Origin: Saccharospirillum impatiens DSM 12546
GTDB lineage: Bacteria > Pseudomonadota > Gammaproteobacteria > Pseudomonadales > Natronospirillaceae
DNA: 64,000 nt
NCBI RefSeq assembly: GCF_000423605.1
Contig: NZ_AUIH01000024.1
Location: 17,117-81,116 of the forward strand
Direction: 5' to 3'
Part shown: positions 59,296 through 64,000 of the stretch, piece by piece
Layout: every line of letters starts with the position of its first letter
Position numbering within the stretch: the stretch's first letter is position 1
Notes under the pieces: generated by a model
Database searches by the model: none
What the model was told of the DNA's origin: nothing
The model's input: the letters and a program-made list of their open reading frames with translations, nothing else
Program-made: the position numbers and the translations under genes

Positions 59296-60123
59296 ATGCA
59301 TAGATTCACCAACCTGACCCAGCATCGTCTCTGGCTGATCGCCAGCCTACTATGGCTGGCCTCGCTCGTGCCCGCCCAGGCTGAGGAACCGATCAAATTG
59401 ACCCTGGGCGGCACGCCCGCCTCGTTTCACTACATGTCGACATTGCTGACACGATCGCTGAGCCATCAGGGCTACTCTGTTGACATCACCAACCTCGGAA
59501 ATATGCCCACCACCCGCCTGGAAGTCCTGCTGGAGCAAGGCAGTATCGACACGCTGATATTGGGCCAGACACCCGCCCGAAGCGAACGATTCCTGAATGT
59601 CCAGGTCGGGATGACCGACAACCTGGTTAACCACCGCATTCTGTTCATTCCCCCGGACAGCCAGCCTCAATACGATCACGTGAGCACTCTCGACGACTTC
59701 ATTGCCCTCGGAAAAGTCGCGGGCATGGGCCAGGCCTGGGGCGACAAGCTGATCTGGGAAACCAATGATTTACCGGTACAAGGCGTGCCCGGTGACTGGA
59801 AGCGCCTCTACCATATGGTGGCGTCAGGTCTGCGAGGCGTCGACTACCTGCCCCGCGGAGCCCATGAAATCGTGCGTGAATGGCCGCAGCAGCAAGAGCT
59901 GGCCGTTGAGCAAAACCTGGTGTTTGTTTACGACCGGGATCACATCCTATATGTCACACCAACCCGGCCGGAATTGCACACCCTGCTCGATACCGTCATG
60001 AAAGCGGCCTATCAGGATGGTGTGATTCGTGATGTCGCCAATGAATTATTCGGTGAGGTCTATGAGCCGCCGGTTAATTTGCACCAGCGGCGGGTTATTA
60101 CGCTGGTTACACAACCGGGTTGA
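59296..60123 (+). CDS. Small periplasmic solute-binding-protein-like protein
   Basis: 275 residues with an N-terminal signal peptide (about 1-29, cleavage after AQA). The mature part, starting EEPIKLTLGGTPASFHYMST, looks like a type 2 periplasmic binding fold, with segments such as FIALGKVAGMGQAWGDKLIW and the late helix VMKAAYQDGVIRDVANELF. No transporter genes are next to it, and the family is not one I can name with certainty. It follows puuC by 68 bp, so it may sense or bind a compound linked to amine catabolism. The start codon has a poor ribosome binding site. Confidence 0.65.
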   Translation: MHRFTNLTQHRLWLIASLLWLASLVPAQAEEPIKLTLGGTPASFHYMSTLLTRSLSHQGYSVDITNLGNMPTTRLEVLLEQGSIDTLILGQTPARSERFLNVQVGMTDNLVNHRILFIPPDSQPQYDHVSTLDDFIALGKVAGMGQAWGDKLIWETNDLPVQGVPGDWKRLYHMVASGLRGVDYLPRGAHEIVREWPQQQELAVEQNLVFVYDRDHILYVTPTRPELHTLLDTVMKAAYQDGVIRDVANELFGEVYEPPVNLHQRRVITLVTQPG

Positions 60124-60534
60124 GGGAGAGAGGTGGTCGGATATTCTGCTAATGGTTGATTTCACTGGCCCTGCGTTCTTCCGGTCGCCCAGGTGACTGG
60201 TCTCCTACATAAGATGAAAACCGAACATGCCAACGTGTCGAGTGGAGGCTGCCGGGTAGGCCTATCCGGGGTAGTCCGCAACAGGGATGTGGCGGCCTAG
60301 TCTCCAGGGATGGATTCACGACGACCCCGGATCGGCCTACCCGGTGGCCTCCACGAACTCCGGCCACCCAACCAACAAATCCGGTTTTTCTGGACGCTCG
60401 TTGCCTGCCTCGTTATCCTCTTTCGCCATTGAACAGCGAGCGAGCGGACCCATCTGTGCACCGCGCTGTAGCGTAGGTTCAAGGGTCGTCTCGCTGGATG
60501 TTGCCGTTTTAACCAAGGGGAGTCTTACCCACCC
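60124..60534. other. Gap before the mnh operon, holding repeat copy 4
   Basis: 411 bp without a gene. Repeat copy 4 fills 60242-60354. The remaining 180 bp before mnhA contain GGGGAG as a rather distant ribosome binding site and no promoter that I could call with confidence. Confidence 0.55.
60242..60354. repeat. Palindromic intergenic repeat, copy 4 (inverted)
   Basis: Same element in the opposite orientation to the other three. On the minus strand the arms GTGGAGGCCACCGGGTAGGCC and their partner pair with few mismatches. The core reads CGTGAATCCATCCCTGGAG, followed by an inner hairpin CCGCCACATCCCTGTTGCGG with compensated changes. It is the most diverged of the four copies. Confidence 0.75.
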
Positions 60535-63330
60535 ATGAGTCTTTTCTGGATACTGCTGTTACCTTTGCTGGGGACAGTTGTACCCCTGCTTACCGACCGT
60601 TTCGGTCGAACTGTCTGCGCCTTTGCCACCGCTACATTGCCCGCTATGGCGCTGGTACTCGTTCTGCTGCAGGTGCCTGCTGTATTTGACGGTGAAGCCG
60701 TCGTCGCCACCCTACCCTGGATTCCGTTACTCGGGCTGGAACTGTCGGTCCACCTCGACGGCCTGGCGCTGCTGTTTGCCATGCTCGTGCTGGGTATTGG
60801 CCTGCTGATTATCCTCTACGCCCGCTATTATCTGTCCAGCAAAGACTCTATGGGCCTGTTTTACGCCTACCTGATTCTGTTCATGACCGCCATGCTCGGC
60901 ATCGTGGTGTCGCATAACCTGCTGCAAATGTGGGTATTCTGGGAGATGACCAGTGTCAGCTCCTTTCTGCTGATCAGTTTCTGGAACCACAACACCGACG
61001 CCCGCAAAGGCGCCCGCATGGCCATGACCGTCACCGGGCTCGGTGGCCTAGCGTTGCTCGCCGGGGTGATCATGATCGGCAACATCGTGGGCAGTTACGA
61101 CCTGACAGCGGTGCTGAGCAGCGGCGATTTACTGCGCGAACACGCCGCTTACCCGGTGATAGTTATTCTCGTACTACTGGGTGCCTTTACCAAGTCCGCA
61201 CAGTTCCCATTCCACTTCTGGCTACCCTATGCCATGGCGGCACCCACGCCAGTAAGCGCTTACTTGCACTCTGCGACCATGGTCAAGGCCGGCATCTTCC
61301 TGATGGCCCGGTTTTATCCGGTGCTGTCAGGCACCGAGCTCTGGTTCGTGATTGTCAGCCTCACTGGCCTGACCACTCTGCTTATCGGCGCCTACACCGC
61401 CCTGTTCAAGCACGACCTGAAGGGCCTGCTGGCCTACTCGACCGTCAGCCACCTGGGCCTGATCACCCTGCTGCTCGGCATGGGGTCTGACATGGCCGCG
61501 GTGGCCGCTGTCTTCCACATCATCAACCACGCCATCTTCAAAGCCTCGCTGTTCATGGCAGCCGGTATCATCGACCATGAAACCGGCACACGCGACATGC
61601 GCCGGTTGAACGGGCTGTGGAAATACATGCCCTACACCGCCACCCTGGCCATGGTCGCGGCAGCCTCCATGGCCGGGGTACCGCTGCTGAACGGCTTTTT
61701 ATCGAAGGAAATGTTCTTTGCCGAAACCCTCGATCAAAGCTCCCTGGGGTCACTTTCGTGGATGATTCCGGTATTGGCGACCGTAGGCACGGCATTCTCT
61801 GTGGCTTATTCCTTGCGCTTTATTCACGACGTTTTCTTCAACGGCGAACCCGTCGATTTGCCGAAAACACCGCATGAGCCGCCGCGCTGCATGCGACTGC
61901 CGATCGATATCCTGGTGGCGCTGTGCCTGCTGGTCGGTATCTGGCCGGCCCTGTTGATCGGTGACCTGCTCGCGGTAGCGGCCAGTTCAGTGGTTGGCGG
62001 CGAGTTGCCCCTGTACGGCCTGTACATCTGGCACGGTTTTAATCTGCCACTATTGATGAGCGCACTGGCGATGACCGGTGGCGCCTATGTGTATTTCAAC
62101 CGGGAAAAGCTGTTCACCTTTCAAGCACAGTTTCCGGAAGCCAATGCCAACCTTATATTCGACAAGTCGGTCAAATGGGTAATGAAGCAATGCGCTGTCT
62201 TTATCGAATGGTTTGAGAACGGCTCTCTGCAACGCTATGCCTTCCTGCTGATTTTGTTCGCTATGGTATTGCTTGGCTTGCCACTGGTCGATCTGGACAC
62301 AACCGCCGGTCTGCGCTCGCAGATACCGGTCGACGCCGTCATGTTGTCGGGCGCAGCCCTGCTGGCCCTGTCGGCCCTGGCAACGGTTATCTGGCACCGC
62401 AGGCGGTTGATAGCCCTGCTGATGTTATCGGTCGTGGGGTTGATCGTCTCGCTGGCCTTTGCGCTGTTTTCCGCGCCCGACCTGGCACTGACCCAGTTGT
62501 CGGTTGAAGTGGTCACCATCATCCTGTTGCTGCTGGCGCTGTTCTTCCTGCCGCAAAGCACGCCCAAAGAATCCAGCCCGCGGCGTGTCGCACGGGACCT
62601 GACCATTGCCGCCATCTTCGGCGGCATCATCGGTACCATCAACTACGCCCTGATCACCCGGCCACTGGACAGCATTTCCGACTTCTTTCTCGACAACGCC
62701 AAAACCGGCGGTGGCGGCACCAACGTGGTCAACGTGATTCTGGTTGATTTCCGGGGGTTTGATACCCTGGGTGAAATCACCGTACTGGGCATCGCCGCGC
62801 TGGGTATCTACAAACTGATCGCGCGCATGGGGTTGTTCAAGCCCACCAGCGACGACGACGGCCGTCCCTGGACCGAAGACAAACACCCGATGATGCTGTC
62901 GGTGATCTCCCAGGGCCTGCTGCCACTGGCTCTGCTGGTGTCGGCCTACATCTTCCTGCGCGGGCACAACCTGCCGGGCGGTGGCTTCATTGCCGGGCTG
63001 GTTACCTCCATCGCCATTATTCAACAGTACATCGCGCACGGCGTTGACTGGCTCAAAGACCGCCTCAAACTCGATTACCAGAAAGTCATCGGCAGCGGCT
63101 TGTTGATCGCCACTCTCACCGGCGTTGGCAGCTGGGCATTCGGTTACCCCTTCCTGACGTCCTGGTACGACTACTGGACCTGGCCTTTGATCGGCGAATT
63201 CGAAGTGGCCAGTGCCATTGCGTTTGACCTCGGTGTCTATCTGACCGTCGTCGGCGCCACCATGCTGATTCTGGCCAATCTGGGCCAGCACACCACCACT
63301 GAACGCGCACGAGAGACGGAGCACCAATAA
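60535..63330 (+). CDS. mnhA: Na+/H+ antiporter subunit A/B fusion (Mrp/Mnh/PhaAB type)
   Basis: Large membrane subunit of the multisubunit cation/proton antiporter. The 931 residues contain the complex-I-like core with the key Glu in [20 protein letters not shown] and Lys in [20 protein letters not shown]. Then come the MbhD/MbhE-like region (about 590-780; [20 protein letters not shown]) and a C-terminal MnhB domain (about 790-925; [20 protein letters not shown] and [20 protein letters not shown]). Subunits A and B are thus one chain. The stop overlaps the next start (TAATG). Confidence 0.93.
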   Translation: MSLFWILLLPLLGTVVPLLTDRFGRTVCAFATATLPAMALVLVLLQVPAVFDGEAVVATLPWIPLLGLELSVHLDGLALLFAMLVLGIGLLIILYARYYLSSKDSMGLFYAYLILFMTAMLGIVVSHNLLQMWVFWEMTSVSSFLLISFWNHNTDARKGARMAMTVTGLGGLALLAGVIMIGNIVGSYDLTAVLSSGDLLREHAAYPVIVILVLLGAFTKSAQFPFHFWLPYAMAAPTPVSAYLHSATMVKAGIFLMARFYPVLSGTELWFVIVSLTGLTTLLIGAYTALFKHDLKGLLAYSTVSHLGLITLLLGMGSDMAAVAAVFHIINHAIFKASLFMAAGIIDHETGTRDMRRLNGLWKYMPYTATLAMVAAASMAGVPLLNGFLSKEMFFAETLDQSSLGSLSWMIPVLATVGTAFSVAYSLRFIHDVFFNGEPVDLPKTPHEPPRCMRLPIDILVALCLLVGIWPALLIGDLLAVAASSVVGGELPLYGLYIWHGFNLPLLMSALAMTGGAYVYFNREKLFTFQAQFPEANANLIFDKSVKWVMKQCAVFIEWFENGSLQRYAFLLILFAMVLLGLPLVDLDTTAGLRSQIPVDAVMLSGAALLALSALATVIWHRRRLIALLMLSVVGLIVSLAFALFSAPDLALTQLSVEVVTIILLLLALFFLPQSTPKESSPRRVARDLTIAAIFGGIIGTINYALITRPLDSISDFFLDNAKTGGGGTNVVNVILVDFRGFDTLGEITVLGIAALGIYKLIARMGLFKPTSDDDGRPWTEDKHPMMLSVISQGLLPLALLVSAYIFLRGHNLPGGGFIAGLVTSIAIIQQYIAHGVDWLKDRLKLDYQKVIGSGLLIATLTGVGSWAFGYPFLTSWYDYWTWPLIGEFEVASAIAFDLGVYLTVVGATMLILANLGQHTTTERARETEHQ

Positions 63331-63695
63331 TGGAAGCCATTTTCGCCTTTTGCGTCGGTCTGCTGACCGCCTGCGGTCTGTTTTTAACCTTGCGCGGTCG
63401 CACCTTTCCTGTGGTCGTGGGCATCACCTTACTGTCTTATGCCGTCAACCTCTTTCTGTTCTCCAGTGGCCGTTTGCTGATCAACGGGGCCACCATTCTG
63501 GGCCAGTCAGAGCAGTACGCCGATCCGCTGCCACAAGCCCTGGTGCTGACCGCCATCGTGATCGGTTTTGCGATGACTGCCTTTGTAGTGATTCTAGCCA
63601 TACGCGCCCGCTCAGATCTCGGCAACGACCACGTTGATGGTCGCAACCCGCCGGGTGCCGGCTTGCCCAGCGACCGGCTGAAGGAGAAAAACTGA
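63330..63695 (+). CDS. mnhC: Na+/H+ antiporter subunit C
   Basis: NuoK-like small membrane subunit. The 121 residues have three hydrophobic segments (about 1-20, 27-47, 68-92), with FPVVVGITLLSYAVNLFLFS and PLPQALVLTAIVIGFAMTAF as signature parts. It overlaps subunit A by one base and subunit D by one base (TGATG), so the operon is tightly coupled. Confidence 0.94.
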   Translation: MEAIFAFCVGLLTACGLFLTLRGRTFPVVVGITLLSYAVNLFLFSSGRLLINGATILGQSEQYADPLPQALVLTAIVIGFAMTAFVVILAIRARSDLGNDHVDGRNPPGAGLPSDRLKEKN

Positions 63696-64000
63696 TGCAA
63701 CACTGGGCTGTTCTGCCAATTCTGATTCCGTTGTTGGCCGGTACCCTCATGCTGCTGCCACCGCTGGCCGGAACCATCCGGCGTCAGCGCATGGCCAGTC
63801 TTGTCAGCCTGGCACTGATGTTGGTTAGTGCGCTGGTTCTGTTCCGGTTAAGCACCCAGGCCACCCAATTGTACCAACTGGGTGACTGGCAGCCCCCGTT
63901 CGGCATACTGCTGGTCGCCGACCGCATTGCCGCCTTGCTGGTTCTATTGACCACTGTGCTGGCGATTGGTGCCGTGCTCTACTCACTGGCGGGAGACGAC
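63695..64000 (+). CDS. mnhD: Na+/H+ antiporter subunit D, 5' part cut by window edge
   Basis: The frame opens at the ATG at 63695 (MQHWAVLPILIPLLAGTLML) and stays open for 102 codons to the window end. Three hydrophobic segments and the start of the family pattern (FGILLVADRIAALLVLLTTV) fit MnhD/MrpD, the second complex-I-like subunit. Position right after subunit C supports the call. Confidence 0.9.
   Translation, partial: MQHWAVLPILIPLLAGTLMLLPPLAGTIRRQRMASLVSLALMLVSALVLFRLSTQATQLYQLGDWQPPFGILLVADRIAALLVLLTTVLAIGAVLYSLAGDD

Noticed and set aside
40379..60354. CRISPR array or tRNA-like genes for the four dispersed palindromes
   Set aside because: The copies are 5-8 kb apart, not in tandem with spacers, and do not fold into a cloverleaf with conserved T-arm bases.
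62425..63327. Minus-strand open frame of 300 codons rich in Gln, Asp and Gly
   Set aside because: Antisense shadow of the membrane-protein gene mnhA. Such hydrophilic mirror frames are typical opposite hydrophobic proteins.

Overview
The window is a stretch of a gammaproteobacterial chromosome with moderate-to-high GC. The ribosomal and RNA polymerase proteins are closest to the Pseudomonas/Oceanospirillales side of the class. Pointers are the order tRNA-Tyr, tRNA-Gly, tRNA-Thr, tuf, tRNA-Trp, secE, nusG, the run birA-coaX-SPOR gene, and a polyamine operon in the order of the Pseudomonas spu genes. The genus cannot be fixed from sequence alone. No insertion sequence, prophage, CRISPR array or rRNA gene was seen.

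Region 1 (1-31851, minus strand) is the information-processing block. Read in the direction of transcription it runs: tRNA-Tyr/Gly/Thr, tuf copy 2, tRNA-Trp, secE, nusG, rplK, rplA, rplJ, rplL, rpoB, rpoC; then rpsL, rpsG, fusA, tuf copy 1; then the S10, spc and alpha ribosomal protein operons, ending inside rpoA at the window edge. Five strong sigma70-type promoters can be read (before tRNA-Tyr, tRNA-Trp, rpsL, rpsJ and rpsM). All have 17-bp spacers and GC-rich discriminators. RNA-level control signals include an L10-type leader, an attenuator-like hairpin before rpoB, and hairpins before rpsM.

Region 2 (32140-34508, minus) holds birA, coaX and a SPOR-domain membrane protein.

Region 3 (34662-59227) is a polyamine catabolism island. 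A minus-strand operon resembles spuABC-D-FGH: a gamma-glutamyl-GABA hydrolase, a glutamate-putrescine ligase, an aminotransferase and a polyamine ABC importer. Divergent from it are a succinate-semialdehyde dehydrogenase and a second glutamylpolyamine synthetase, followed by the agmatine-to-putrescine pair aguB-aguA. After a stretch of unrelated genes (membrane protein, DUF4397 lipoprotein, CBS protein, His-rich secreted protein, UPF0178 protein) the theme resumes with puuB, then mmsA and a beta-alanine aminotransferase, and divergently puuC. Together these can take agmatine or putrescine to succinate, and beta-alanine to acetyl-CoA. AT-rich sites like the E. coli PuuR recognition sequence lie in both divergent promoter regions.

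Region 4 (59296-64000, plus) has a small periplasmic binding-protein-like gene, then the start of a multisubunit Na+/H+ antiporter (Mrp/Mnh/Pha) operon with fused A and B subunits, running off the end inside subunit D.

Four copies of a palindromic intergenic repeat of about 105-125 bp lie between 40.4 and 60.4 kb. Their cores are alike but their stem arms differ and still pair. A 619-bp gap at 49.2-49.8 kb carries a small cluster of DnaA-box-like sites.
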